A DNA stretch of 64,000 nt from Proteiniphilum propionicum (GTDB taxonomy: Bacteria > Bacteroidota > Bacteroidia > Bacteroidales > Dysgonomonadaceae): NCBI RefSeq assembly GCF_022267555.1, contig NZ_CP073586.1, positions 1,913,501 to 1,977,500 of the forward strand, given 5' to 3'. Position numbers and translations under genes: made by a program. Shown one piece after another: positions 15,539 through 24,530 of the stretch; within the stretch, counting starts at the first letter, position 1, and each line of letters opens with the position of its first letter. Below the pieces are notes generated by a model. That model searched no databases. It was not told where the DNA came from and saw only the letters and a list, made by a program, of their open reading frames with translations.

Positions 15539-15930
15539 AAATATCAGAACTCACACCCCGGGAACAACAGGTTTCTGAATTAATAGCCTGGGGCTCTTCA
15601 AAAAAGGAAGTAGCCCATCTTCTCTTTATATCTGAGCGTACTGTAGATCAGCACGTACGAAATATATACGAAAAGACAGGCTGCAACAAAATTAACGAGC
15701 TTTCTGCTTGGTGGTTTTGTAACCGGTTTAACATCAGCTTCAACCTCTCACCGTTAGTAAGCAAAGCAATAGCCGGAATACTTCTAATTATATTCTCTTA
15801 CGGAGAAATACATGACACCTCACAATATACTCAACAAAGATCTTCTCGGATTAGAATAGAGCGACTTTATAGACGTTCACGTTCTCGTACTCAATCATGC
15901 CGATTTAGCGAAGATCCATTAACTGCATGA
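15535..15930 (+). CDS. LuxR/GerE-type helix-turn-helix protein with hydrophobic segment
   Basis: Start chosen at 15535, overlapping the previous stop. The N-terminal 60 residues are a textbook LuxR C-terminal domain: LTPREQQVSELIAWGSSKKE, then LLFISERTVDQHVRNIYEKTG. A hydrophobic stretch follows (AIAGILLIIFSY), then a basic Arg/Ser-rich tail. No receiver domain is present. A single-domain LuxR-type early protein probably regulates phage transcription; the membrane-like segment is unusual for that. Confidence 0.7.
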   Translation: MKISELTPREQQVSELIAWGSSKKEVAHLLFISERTVDQHVRNIYEKTGCNKINELSAWWFCNRFNISFNLSPLVSKAIAGILLIIFSYGEIHDTSQYTQQRSSRIRIERLYRRSRSRTQSCRFSEDPLTA

Positions 15931-15934
15931 TGTT

Positions 15935-16243
15935 ATGAACAACAAGTTGAAAGTAGTTATAAATGAAAGTGCCTCATACATCTATTACAATGATCTTTCC
16001 ATGCATTACAGTAATCAAATGACTGAAGGACTCAGTATCGTCCATTTAAACACTCTGCTTTCTAAAACAGATATCGATCGCTTGAATAACCTTAAAGTAA
16101 TAGAAATTGTTTCTTACAAAAACTTACAGGAAAATTCATATTTCACCTTCAAGCCTAAGCAATTCTTCGATATCGCTAAGCTAGCTGTATTAATGTCTGA
16201 ATTTATAATTTACAAAGCCAAACTTCAACTTGAAATATCATGA
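15935..16243 (+). CDS. Hypothetical early phage protein
   Basis: 102 residues, no recognised domain; mixed alpha/beta-like composition (SIVHLNTLLSKTDIDRLNNL). It overlaps the next start by 4 bp (ATGA) and so belongs to the early operon. Confidence 0.6.
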   Translation: MNNKLKVVINESASYIYYNDLSMHYSNQMTEGLSIVHLNTLLSKTDIDRLNNLKVIEIVSYKNLQENSYFTFKPKQFFDIAKLAVLMSEFIIYKAKLQLEIS

Positions 16244-16677
16244 GCAAACAAATCATTGAAACATATATGGCCAAGCTTGGACCTGAAACATTCTGGAGAT
16301 ATGTGGAGTGGAATTATAATAAGATACGTTTGATGCACTCCGGAGAATCTTTTAAAATAAAGGATAATTGCAGTGAAGAGATGGAACCTCTTTATATGGA
16401 AGTCCTCAAATCATTTGCGATAATGCATTACGGCGAATACCTGTTTTCAAATGACTACACTAAATTTATTAAACAGCATGTACACCAACTGGAAGAAGCA
16501 CGAAAAATACGTGAGAAAACACATAGGAAAAATGAGCACAGAAGAGATGGCGAAGGAGCTGGGAGTAACGGAATACGACCTGAAACTATATATACACCGG
16601 GAGCGGATATTTCCAATACAGCACAAATTTCGAAATCTCGCATACGAAATAATCAAAATAAAATTCGTGCATCCTGA
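16240..16677 (+). CDS. Hypothetical early protein with suspicious C-terminal third
   Basis: 145 residues. Up to about residue 90 the sequence looks like an ordinary helical protein (ETFWRYVEWNYNKIRLMHSG; QHVHQLEEARKIREK). The last ~55 residues are low-quality and coincide with the first 200 bp of the next gene in another frame. Either a real out-of-frame overlap or a lost stop/frameshift near 16510. Function unknown. Confidence 0.5.
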   Translation: MSKQIIETYMAKLGPETFWRYVEWNYNKIRLMHSGESFKIKDNCSEEMEPLYMEVLKSFAIMHYGEYLFSNDYTKFIKQHVHQLEEARKIREKTHRKNEHRRDGEGAGSNGIRPETIYTPGADISNTAQISKSRIRNNQNKIRAS

Positions 16678-16876
16678 ATACTTTCGACCAACCACTAAGT
16701 TTTATGTTGCAGTAGGCATTTCTCAGCGTCAATGGTGGTCGGCATACAGAGGTGAGCGTAAACTGACTGAAGACCAGTATAAAGCCCTTTGCTCCCATCT
16801 CGGAGTAACACTCCAGGAAGCATTCGACGCAAGGCAAACATCCTGGCTGGATTCAAATTTTTTCGAACAAGATTAG
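16478..16876 (+). CDS. Putative DNA-binding early protein (helix-turn-helix)
   Basis: From ATG 16478 (MYTNWKKHEKYVRKHIGKMS) the sequence shows a helix-turn-helix-like STEEMAKELGVTEYDLKLYI, and a second HTH-like repeat in the C-terminal half (ISQRQWWSAYRGERKLTEDQ, then CSHLGVTLQEAFD). About 132 residues. Lies directly in front of the primase-helicase; possible origin or promoter binding. The start is uncertain because of the overlap with the previous frame. Confidence 0.55.
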   Translation: MYTNWKKHEKYVRKHIGKMSTEEMAKELGVTEYDLKLYIHRERIFPIQHKFRNLAYEIIKIKFVHPEYFRPTTKFYVAVGISQRQWWSAYRGERKLTEDQYKALCSHLGVTLQEAFDARQTSWLDSNFFEQD

Positions 16877-16889
16877 CACTCAATATATC

Positions 16890-19800
16890 ATGCATATTAA
16901 AAAAGAAGATCAAGACAAAGTAAAACAAGCGGCTGAAGGCCGTCTTCTCGATGTTATAAAAGAGAATGTCCCAATGGCACGTCGCGGATCAACCTATTAC
17001 GGTCAGTGTCCAAGTTGTCATGAAGTGAAAGGTTTTGAATTTAGCGAGAAGAAAAATATATTTAAGTGCTTTAAGTGCGGCTTTGGAGGTAATGACCCGG
17101 TTTCGTTTTACATGAAATTAGGCAAAGAGTATCTAGAAGCTATTCAAGAATTGGCCAACCAGTTTAATGTTTACATAGAACCACCAAAAGAAAAGAGAAA
17201 AAAAACATCCGGAAAAACCTATTGCAGGCGAATGCTCGAAGAGTCAGGATTAACACCTGCAGATGTTCAGGCAAAAATATTCAGTAAAGATGTAAACAAT
17301 ACAACCACGGTTTCAAAGGTTTTTTTGTCCGGAACAATCAATAGTCGTAATGAAAGGGTATTTGATGATGGTGATGATGTGATAATTGAATATTACGACC
17401 TGGAAGGTGAACCTGTCAGATATGAACAAATTTTAAACGGTAAACCTACCGGTAAGGTTAAAGACTATTTCCGTGTTCGCTGGCAATACCCGGACGAACA
17501 CCTTGACAAAAATGGTAAGCCATTTAAATACAAATCGCCGGTAGGTTCAGGATCCTTTATTTATATTCCACACAGAATTCGAGAAAAATATAAAACTGGT
17601 CAGAAAATTCAGAGATTATTTATCCAGGAAGGAGAAAAAAAAGCTGAAAAAGCATGTAAGGAAGGTATTGATTCTGTTGCAATTTCAGGAATTCACAATT
17701 TGGCCAGAAATGGAAAACTTCATGAGGATCTGGTCAAATTGATTCAAGCATGTGAAGTTAAGGAAATAGTGCTATTGTTCGATTCGGACTGGAACCAGAT
17801 ATCAAAAAACATTGGTATTAATGATTATGCGGATCAACGGCCAAGATCATTTTTCACATCAGTGAGAAATTTTAAAGAATACTGTGTACAGCTTCGTAAC
17901 TCCCGTTCTATTCACTTAGAAATATTCTTTGGCCATATAAAAGAAAATGAAAAGAAAGATAAGGGAATTGATGATCTATTATCAAATACACTTAAGAAAA
18001 AAGAACATCTGCTGAAAGAAGATATCGACTTCCTTATCAATGAAAAATCGCTCGAGGGTAAGTATCTGCAGCTTTATAAAATTACTACCATGAGTGACTC
18101 CAAAATTGCAAATATTTGGAGTCTTAACAGTGCAAATGACTTTGCTGAAGCTCACAGGGAAGTGTTAAAGCAACTTCCGGAATTTCGTATAGGAAAATAT
18201 CGCTGGCGTTTCAATGATAAAGGGGAAATCGAGTCAGCTCAGCCAATTGAGGCAGATGAAAAATACTGGGAAGAAATAGATAAGTTTGACAGAAGCGGTG
18301 CATTTGTGCGAACTGAATATCGATTTAGATATGAGCGTTCATTCCGGTTCCTTCAAAACAGGGGTTTTTATCGTTTTGCAAAACCTGATGGCTCTTACGA
18401 GTTTATACGCACTGAGTATCCATTTGTTGAAACAATACCCAGTCACGAAAAAATAAGAGACTTTGTAAAAGATTTCACTCGCGAAATAGCAAATGAAGAG
18501 GTTTTAGAAATGCTACACCGGGGAGGACCGCAATTCCTTGGACCAGAAAAGCTATCAAACCTTTTCTTTCATGAGCCCAGCTTTGAGAAACCACTTCGTG
18601 ATCGGCAGCTATTCTATTTTAAAGATAACTATTGGGAGGTTAAAGAAAACGGGATTATTGAAAATGATTATACATCAATTAATCACCAGATTTGGAGAGA
18701 TCAAGTAAATGACTTCCAGGCCAAACGTGTCAATCCATTAATGAATATCACAAAAGTTGATGATAAGTTCAAAATAACCATAAATAAAAATGGCCAGAAA
18801 TCACACTTCCTGCAGTTCCTAATAAACACTTCAAATTTTACGTGGCGTTTAGAACAAAAAGAGCTTCCAGTTCCTGAGGATGAGCTTGACGAAAACAACA
18901 CACATCTCATTTCAAAACTTGCTGCAGTTGGCTATATGCTTATGTCGGCCAAAGATAGGTCGGTTTCCAGAGCAGTTGTAGCCATGGATGGAAAGCAATC
19001 TGAAGTTGGAACTTCAAATGGACGTTCAGGGAAATCTATTCTGGGTGAATTATTTAAGCAAGTACTGCCAACTGTAAGCATAAATGGGAAGCATAAAGAC
19101 TTTGATAAGGATCCTTTTATTTGGGACGAGGTAACGGTGAAAACGAAGGTTGTATTCATTGATGACGTTAGAACTAATTTTAATTTTGAATTCCTTTTCG
19201 CCAACATTACCGGTGACTGGTCCATTAATTACAAAGGCGAACGTCGTGCAACTCTTTCGTTCTACGACTCACCAAAAGTATATATTACTACAAATCATGC
19301 ATTGAACGGTGAAGGGGCATCATTCAATGACCGTCAGTGGAAAATAGCCTTTTCGGACTACTACAATGATAAGCATAAACCGGTTGATGATTTCGGTACC
19401 CTCTTTTTTGATGAATGGGATTTTGAGCAATGGAACCTTATGTGGAATCTGCTTGCTGAGTGTGTGCAGATATATTTACGTTTCGGCATTGTTGAAGCTC
19501 CATCTCAGAGAATTGAACAGCGTAAGCTCCGCCAGTCAATGGGTGAAGATTTCATCTCCTGGGCAGATGAATATTTCTCAGATGACGAACGTCGAAACGT
19601 AAGACTTAAGAGAAGAGAAGTCTATGATGATTATCTGGAGTATGCTCCGGATCAGAGAAGATATACAACAGCTTCTCGCTTCAAGTCGCTTATACGCTTT
19701 TACTGCCAATGGAAGGACTATCTTTTCAATCCACACAAATATGATCCAGCAACAGGTCTCTGTCAATTCTTTGATAAAGATGGGCGTCCTGATGATTCGG

Positions 19801-19910
19801 ATAAGTCAGGTGGTGTGGAATATATCATGCTAGGAGATCAGGAAAAATGGAGCGATCCTAATGCCAGTCCGGAATTAAGTGAAGAGAGACCATCAGACCT
19901 GCCATTCTAA
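16890..19910 (+). CDS. Phage primase-helicase (zinc finger, TOPRIM, SF3/D5-like ATPase)
   Basis: 1006 residues with three replication domains. A CHC2-type zinc ribbon has C40, C43, C60 and C63. A TOPRIM region follows: LFIQEGEKKAEKACKEGID (residues ~248-266) and EIVLLFDSDW (~291-300). The C-terminal ATPase has a Walker A loop TSNGRSGKS (~709-717), Walker B VVFIDDV (~752-758) and a sensor-like TTNH (~799). It should synthesise primers and unwind DNA at the phage origin. Largest early gene; it is followed by a string of tiny ORFs and then a gene-free repeat-rich region that could be the origin. Confidence 0.85.
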   Translation: MHIKKEDQDKVKQAAEGRLLDVIKENVPMARRGSTYYGQCPSCHEVKGFEFSEKKNIFKCFKCGFGGNDPVSFYMKLGKEYLEAIQELANQFNVYIEPPKEKRKKTSGKTYCRRMLEESGLTPADVQAKIFSKDVNNTTTVSKVFLSGTINSRNERVFDDGDDVIIEYYDLEGEPVRYEQILNGKPTGKVKDYFRVRWQYPDEHLDKNGKPFKYKSPVGSGSFIYIPHRIREKYKTGQKIQRLFIQEGEKKAEKACKEGIDSVAISGIHNLARNGKLHEDLVKLIQACEVKEIVLLFDSDWNQISKNIGINDYADQRPRSFFTSVRNFKEYCVQLRNSRSIHLEIFFGHIKENEKKDKGIDDLLSNTLKKKEHLLKEDIDFLINEKSLEGKYLQLYKITTMSDSKIANIWSLNSANDFAEAHREVLKQLPEFRIGKYRWRFNDKGEIESAQPIEADEKYWEEIDKFDRSGAFVRTEYRFRYERSFRFLQNRGFYRFAKPDGSYEFIRTEYPFVETIPSHEKIRDFVKDFTREIANEEVLEMLHRGGPQFLGPEKLSNLFFHEPSFEKPLRDRQLFYFKDNYWEVKENGIIENDYTSINHQIWRDQVNDFQAKRVNPLMNITKVDDKFKITINKNGQKSHFLQFLINTSNFTWRLEQKELPVPEDELDENNTHLISKLAAVGYMLMSAKDRSVSRAVVAMDGKQSEVGTSNGRSGKSILGELFKQVLPTVSINGKHKDFDKDPFIWDEVTVKTKVVFIDDVRTNFNFEFLFANITGDWSINYKGERRATLSFYDSPKVYITTNHALNGEGASFNDRQWKIAFSDYYNDKHKPVDDFGTLFFDEWDFEQWNLMWNLLAECVQIYLRFGIVEAPSQRIEQRKLRQSMGEDFISWADEYFSDDERRNVRLKRREVYDDYLEYAPDQRRYTTASRFKSLIRFYCQWKDYLFNPHKYDPATGLCQFFDKDGRPDDSDKSGGVEYIMLGDQEKWSDPNASPELSEERPSDLPF

Positions 19911-19945
19911 AATAATAAGAGTATTAACTACAAAAAACCATTAAC

Positions 19946-20170
19946 ATGATTATCAAATTCAACAAAAAAAAACAGGAGCAATTTAACAAGATGTATGCTA
20001 CACTGAAGCATATATCTCAGGAGTACTATCAGGTTGCAGCCCTAAGAGCAGCAGCTGAAGCTCGCTATAACATCAGGCCGGATGATGCAGTTGATCAGGC
20101 TTATGAAAATATGAGAAATGATGCGCGAAAAGCCATATCGGGCGTAAGGCCATTTCGAAGTCAACAATAA
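19946..20170 (+). CDS. Small hypothetical protein
   Basis: 74 residues, basic and helical (KKKQEQFNKMYATLKHIS; YENMRNDARKAISGV). No family recognised. A hairpin terminator follows at about 20194-20226. Confidence 0.55.
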   Translation: MIIKFNKKKQEQFNKMYATLKHISQEYYQVAALRAAAEARYNIRPDDAVDQAYENMRNDARKAISGVRPFRSQQ

Positions 20171-20193
20171 CTTTTTTTCATAATTAAATTCAT

Positions 20194-20226
20194 GCAGTTC
20201 CGGCTGTGAAGTTAGAGCTGCTTTTT
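20194..20226 (+). terminator. Intrinsic terminator after the replication genes
   Basis: GCAGTTC pairs with GAGCTGC (one G-T) and is followed by a run of five Ts. Confidence 0.5.
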
Positions 20227-20266
20227 CAAAAACTAATTATTAACTAACTAAATAATTTATTGCGAT

Positions 20267-20533
20267 ATGAAACAAGTAATAGTAATAGCAAAATATAGAG
20301 GCACAATTCCTGAGGATATGACAATTTCGCAAATTGAGAATCTTTGCAATGATAAGATAAAAGATAATCTGTACACTTTTAGAATTGACGTTAAAGAATA
20401 CGATGAGAAGACAAAAAGTAAACCTTTATTTGAGTTTGGAGGTGTCATGGTAGGTGTCGATCATTATGAAATTAGAATCGGTACAGACGAAAAGCATGAA
20501 AATATGAATTATAAATCATCAGACAATGATTAA
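20267..20533 (+). CDS. Hypothetical phage protein
   Basis: 88 residues with a beta-rich pattern (VIVIAKYRGTIPEDMTISQI). No family recognised. It overlaps the next ORF by 8 bp. Confidence 0.5.
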   Translation: MKQVIVIAKYRGTIPEDMTISQIENLCNDKIKDNLYTFRIDVKEYDEKTKSKPLFEFGGVMVGVDHYEIRIGTDEKHENMNYKSSDND

Positions 20534-20765
20534 AATAACCCTCATAAACTCCGGACAATCATTTCAGCAATTCATTTGTGACGATACAGGTAAGATAATA
20601 GATGTTCAACCTAAACAGGACACTCCATCTATATGGATTGGCTCACTGATACCGGTTAATGATCCAGATCTCATGCAAGAAGGCAAATACTGCCCTATAA
20701 AAAAGGCATATAGTTCAAGCTATGGTTATCTAAGACATATAATAAAGAAGATAGAAACGATATAA
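20526..20765 (+). CDS. Hypothetical phage protein
   Basis: 79 residues (MIKITLINSGQSFQQFICDD), compact and probably beta-rich. No family recognised; part of the small-ORF cluster after the primase. Confidence 0.5.
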   Translation: MIKITLINSGQSFQQFICDDTGKIIDVQPKQDTPSIWIGSLIPVNDPDLMQEGKYCPIKKAYSSSYGYLRHIIKKIETI

Positions 20766-20792
20766 AACAGAAAACTAAAAACTAAAAAGATT

Positions 20793-21170
20793 ATGACACA
20801 AAAATTACAAAACGTAACAGACAGAATTAAAACGTATGAGGATGCATGTAATGAATTGGGAAGATCTATAGATCCGTGTATGGTTTTAAACATGACAGAT
20901 GAATTGGCTTATCGCAAACTTAAAGTGATTTCCAAAGCACTAAATGAGGGGTGGGAGGCAGATTGGACAGATCTCTTTCAACCTAAATATTATCCATACT
21001 TTGAAGTAGAAATCAACGGTTCGACTTCCGGGCTCGTTTACGTGAACTCGGCTCACGCTTTCTCGCATGCGAACACGCTCATCGGGTCTCGCCTTGCTTT
21101 TAAATCAAGAGAATTAGCAGAGTATGCGGGAAAACAATTTATAGACATTTACAAAGCCTTTATATTATAG
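20793..21170 (+). CDS. Hypothetical phage protein
   Basis: 125 residues. The C-terminal half has a GS-x-LVYVNSAHAFSHANT and RLAFKSRELAEYAGKQF pattern, seen in small hypothetical proteins common in Bacteroidota mobile elements. Function unknown. The GC-rich patch at 21015-21095 contrasts with its AT-rich surroundings. Confidence 0.6.
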   Translation: MTQKLQNVTDRIKTYEDACNELGRSIDPCMVLNMTDELAYRKLKVISKALNEGWEADWTDLFQPKYYPYFEVEINGSTSGLVYVNSAHAFSHANTLIGSRLAFKSRELAEYAGKQFIDIYKAFIL

Positions 21171-21176
21171 GATAGA

Positions 21177-21344
21177 ATGAGATATCAAGCAAAAACAAAA
21201 GACGATTTAAACAAAAACCCGGAAACGGTAGATACCTCAAAGTACTTAAGAATAAGCTCAATGAACTGGGCTATGATTACGAGGAATTTACATTTAATTT
21301 CTAAAAATAAAACAACATGGACGAAACAATTATTTCAAGAATAG
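21177..21344 (+). CDS. Possible tiny ORF, maybe frameshifted
   Basis: ATG 21177 opens a 55-codon frame that overlaps the next gene. A different frame over 21218-21302 reads as a more protein-like tail (GNGRYLKVLKNKLNELGYDY) ending at TAA 21300-21302 but has no start codon. Either frame may be real; the pattern suggests a small gene broken by a frameshift at about 21220. Confidence 0.25.
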   Translation: MRYQAKTKDDLNKNPETVDTSKYLRISSMNWAMITRNLHLISKNKTTWTKQLFQE

Positions 21345-21571
21345 AAGAACTAGCAATCTTGCAGAAAGATTTACAGAATGTGTGCATTAAAATCGATAAT
21401 CCGGGCAATGTAATACCAGCAACATATAATTCTTCCCTAAAGCGGATAGTAAATCACATTGAGCTGCAGAGACAGCAAATCCAAGAATTAAAAGAAGAAA
21501 TCACTAAACTGGGTTATACAGTTCATGAATATGACGCGTCTGGTAAAGTGAATGGGATAAAACAACATTAA
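21317..21571 (+). CDS. Small coiled-coil hypothetical protein
   Basis: 84 residues, mostly helical with heptad-like spacing (RIEELAILQKDLQNVC; HIELQRQQIQELKEEITKLG). No family recognised. Confidence 0.55.
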   Translation: MDETIISRIEELAILQKDLQNVCIKIDNPGNVIPATYNSSLKRIVNHIELQRQQIQELKEEITKLGYTVHEYDASGKVNGIKQH

Positions 21572-21584
21572 AATCAAACGCATT

Positions 21585-21896
21585 ATGAAGCAAAATAAAA
21601 TCATAGTAGCAGTCCATCCGGACGCTCAGGAGCGTCGCAGAATTATCCAGGGTATTATGATACGGCTGGGCTTTGCTTTAACTCAGAATGACGCAGGAAA
21701 GTTTATCAAGCCATTGGTTCATGACTTCGACCTGCAACAATGCTATTTCGTATGTGCCGAGCTTCACAACTTCAGCGAAAGTCCGATCACCAATCAGCGA
21801 CTATATGAACTTGCAGCCCGTGGACTGGCGGTAGTTGTGGGAACAAAGCGTTTACCGGCTCAATACGAGATTATCTGTCAAGCAGTTTATGATTGA
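21585..21896 (+). CDS. Hypothetical early phage protein
   Basis: 103 residues, mixed alpha/beta (IIVAVHPDAQERRRIIQGIM; YELAARGLAVVVGTKRLP). Last ORF of the early block, followed at once by a strong terminator. Function unknown. Confidence 0.55.
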   Translation: MKQNKIIVAVHPDAQERRRIIQGIMIRLGFALTQNDAGKFIKPLVHDFDLQQCYFVCAELHNFSESPITNQRLYELAARGLAVVVGTKRLPAQYEIICQAVYD

Positions 21897-21923
21897 TCTC
21901 TGCATTTATGGCAGTCTCTTCAG

Positions 21924-21958
21924 CCTCACGCTGTCAAGCGTGGGGCTGTTTTGTCTTA
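21924..21958 (+). terminator. Strong terminator closing the early operon
   Basis: CAGCCTCACGC pairs with GCGTGGGGCTG (one G-T) around a TGTCAA loop and is followed by TTTT. Confidence 0.75.
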
Positions 21959-22190
21959 TGAGTGCCAAAGGCACGAATACCTTTGATATACTCCTCTTCG
22001 TTCGATTTTCCCCTTGCACCCCAATTTTATGCTTGTCAGAAAATGGAACAATTGTACACATAAAAAATTCAAGCTCCCGGGAAAGGCGCAAAAACCAACC
22101 GCAAACAAACAGCCACAGTGACATATAATATATTATTTATTTATTATTATATTTTTAGAAATAGACTTATTAAAAAAGTAAGAAAAAAAT

Positions 22191-22420
22191 CGTACAATCG
22201 TACAATCTGAAAATTTAAACAGATAAGTAGTTTATTATCATAATTATATGAGTGCACGAATTTTGCACGAATCTGCACGATTTGTACTTTCTGCACGAAA
22301 AACACGATTAGTACGTAAAAGTACACATTAGTACAAAATAGTACGGAATTATTAAGTCTCTAAAACATTGTATATCAGTGGTAAATCGAAAATGTTTAAA
22401 ATAAACGCACGAATGCACGA
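22191..22420. repeat. Iteron-like short repeat array, candidate phage origin or control region
   Basis: This lies in a 660-bp gene-free, AT-rich stretch (21897-22558). It contains CGTACAAT twice in tandem (22191-22206), six GCACGA (22254, 22265, 22275, 22293, 22407, 22415) plus one ACACGA (22302), and GTAC at 22311, 22321, 22331 and 22341, exactly every 10 bp. Such phased arrays are typical of replication-initiator or regulator binding regions. It separates the primase module from the head genes. Confidence 0.6.
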
Positions 22421-22558
22421 ATTTAAACTAATGTTTTACGCAGGTCACCCTGTCAAACTCATTTGGGCAATGAAAATATATCAGTAAACATTTGTATATT
22501 TCATGAATATTCACTAATTTAATACTATTAACGGTTTAGTATACAAGTGTTTAAAAAT

Positions 22559-23038
22559 ATGGTTACAACAAAAATCAACATTAAACCGCACTTGGCAGAA
22601 TATGTCAAAGGCCGATTTGTCGGATGCCAGGATAAACCGGTTCAGTTTCCGGCTGGATCAGATATCTATATTGTAATTTGGGATCTAATGTCAAAACGAC
22701 CTGCAGATGCACCTCCAATTGACAGAGGAAATTTGGAGATCATTCTTCCGTCCCGCTCAATTGGTAAACGCCCTGAATATTATAACTATCTTTCCAAACG
22801 TTCACAAACTATAATCGAAAAGAAGATCGAAGAGATAATGTTCGAGGAGCTTCATCACCGTCTTCGGTTTAACAAACGAAAGGGAATTACGTATATTGAT
22901 TCCATTCATTGGTTCATGTGTGAATATGCAATTAACTCAATTTCTGAGGATGCTTATAAGAAAGAATTCTACAGATTACGAAGAAATGAGTTTAATCGAC
23001 GTAAAAAAGATAAAAAATACTGCGATCAAACGGCGTGA
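22559..23038 (+). CDS. Hypothetical protein opening the late block
   Basis: Start placed at 22559 (MVTTKINIKPHLAEYVKGRF); the ATG at 22547 is also possible. About 159 residues, with a very basic C-terminus (EFYRLRRNEFNRRKKDKKY), suggestive of nucleic-acid binding. It sits directly downstream of the repeat array and ahead of the structural genes; a late-gene activator or small packaging factor is conceivable but unproven. Confidence 0.6.
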   Translation: MVTTKINIKPHLAEYVKGRFVGCQDKPVQFPAGSDIYIVIWDLMSKRPADAPPIDRGNLEIILPSRSIGKRPEYYNYLSKRSQTIIEKKIEEIMFEELHHRLRFNKRKGITYIDSIHWFMCEYAINSISEDAYKKEFYRLRRNEFNRRKKDKKYCDQTA

Positions 23039-23126
23039 TTAGTCCCTTTTACAGTCAAATTGATGTCAAAATGATGTAAACTATTTACCACGTCCACAAT
23101 ATCAACTACTTACAACACTGAAAATC

Positions 23127-23561
23127 ATGCACACAACAGACAGAATGGGCGGTTTCATATCAGCCCGAATAATCGAAACAAAAAACATTGAATCTTTTGC
23201 TGTTATCTCTGATAAGGTTGAAATAACTCTTAAACCGGGTATGTCATTTTTTGATATAGATGTAAAAAAGTATGGAATATCTCCGATAGTTTCTGTTTCT
23301 AAGGAAAAAATGGGACATATTTATGAAATAAATCTATCTATTTCTTCAAAAAACAGAACAGGTCTAAAACTAAAACCTTTCAATAAAATGATTGCAATAT
23401 GTAAAAACTCACTGGGTGAAGAGATTGTTTTTGGTATTCCAAGTTTTCCACTAACAGGTGCTACCTCTCCGATAATGTCGGATCGCCCGGAAGGTGAAGT
23501 AGGTGAGATAATATCACTCACCGGTCGACAGCCTTATTATCCTTACCTATTGCGCCAGTAA
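23127..23561 (+). CDS. Hypothetical phage protein, probably structural
   Basis: 144 residues with beta-rich sequence (VEITLKPGMSFFDIDVKKYG; TGLKLKPFNKMIAICKNSLG) and a Pro/Tyr-rich end. No family recognised; its place before the capsid protease suggests a head component. Confidence 0.55.
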   Translation: MHTTDRMGGFISARIIETKNIESFAVISDKVEITLKPGMSFFDIDVKKYGISPIVSVSKEKMGHIYEINLSISSKNRTGLKLKPFNKMIAICKNSLGEEIVFGIPSFPLTGATSPIMSDRPEGEVGEIISLTGRQPYYPYLLRQ

Positions 23562-23681
23562 ATAGTTGTAATTTATATAATTAAACACACGTTCAGTATA
23601 AGATACTATACAGCAGTAGTATAATCTCCGTCCCTTAATTCACCCATTAATACCGGTAATATTGTCATAAAATTACTGGTA

Positions 23682-24530
23682 ATGCTACACAAACACGGAA
23701 TTCTCTCAAATATCTGGTTAATTAATGCATCACATGCATCTAATTATTTACCTCTTATCACTTCATATCTTAAAGGTGAGTTGAAAGAAAAAGAAAATAA
23801 TCAGCACGATTATTTACGCTTTGCAGAAAAAAACCTCTCCGGGTACCATGTTTCTGAATTCGGCAATGCTACTCCACCGGAAGAAGCTCATGAAGATTCA
23901 ATTGCAATTATTGATTTTACCAATGCTATAACAAAATATGATTCTTGGTGTGATGCAGGAATGCTAACAAAATCAGATCTGCTTCAAAGATGTTTCGACA
24001 ATGACAATATTAAAGGCATCATTTTCAATATCGACTCAGGTGGTGGTGAAGGTGCAGCAATGCGTCATATATCTGAAACTATAGCACAGAGAAATAAACC
24101 CATTATTTCATACGTATCCGACTTTGCATGTTCTGCTGCTTATGGAATAGCTTCCTGCACAGATCTTATCGTTGCAAATTCAGAACTGGCTACTGTAGGA
24201 TCTATAGGTACATATGTCAGTGTAGCTGATTATACCGAATATTTCAAAAAGATGGGTATTAACCTTATTGAGGTTTATGCAAGCGACTCAACTGAAAAAA
24301 ACATGGAGGTTCGCGAAGCTGTAAAAGGTAATACTAAACCTCTTCTAGAATTGGCCAACCGGTACAATGAACACTTTCTCTCGATGATAGAAGAGAATAG
24401 AAAAGAGCATCTTAAAGCTGATCGCTCGAAATGGGGTACCGGTAAAACATTCTTTGCTTCTGATGCCCTGGAAATAGGGCTAATTGATAAAATTGACTCA
24501 TTTTCTAACATCTTAAATTACTTTGTATGA
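23682..24530 (+). CDS. S49/SppA-type prohead protease
   Basis: 282 residues of the ClpP/SppA crotonase-like fold. DSGGGEGAAM is the oxyanion loop, the nucleophile is the serine in FACSAAYGIAS, and a VGSIGTYV strand leads to the region of the general-base lysine. Directly followed (4-bp overlap) by a scaffold-like gene and the capsid gene, which fits capsid maturation. Confidence 0.85.
   Translation: MLHKHGILSNIWLINASHASNYLPLITSYLKGELKEKENNQHDYLRFAEKNLSGYHVSEFGNATPPEEAHEDSIAIIDFTNAITKYDSWCDAGMLTKSDLLQRCFDNDNIKGIIFNIDSGGGEGAAMRHISETIAQRNKPIISYVSDFACSAAYGIASCTDLIVANSELATVGSIGTYVSVADYTEYFKKMGINLIEVYASDSTEKNMEVREAVKGNTKPLLELANRYNEHFLSMIEENRKEHLKADRSKWGTGKTFFASDALEIGLIDKIDSFSNILNYFV

Noticed and set aside
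21835-22128. 97-codon ORF after the early operon
   Set aside because: It runs through a strong terminator and overlaps the preceding gene's end.
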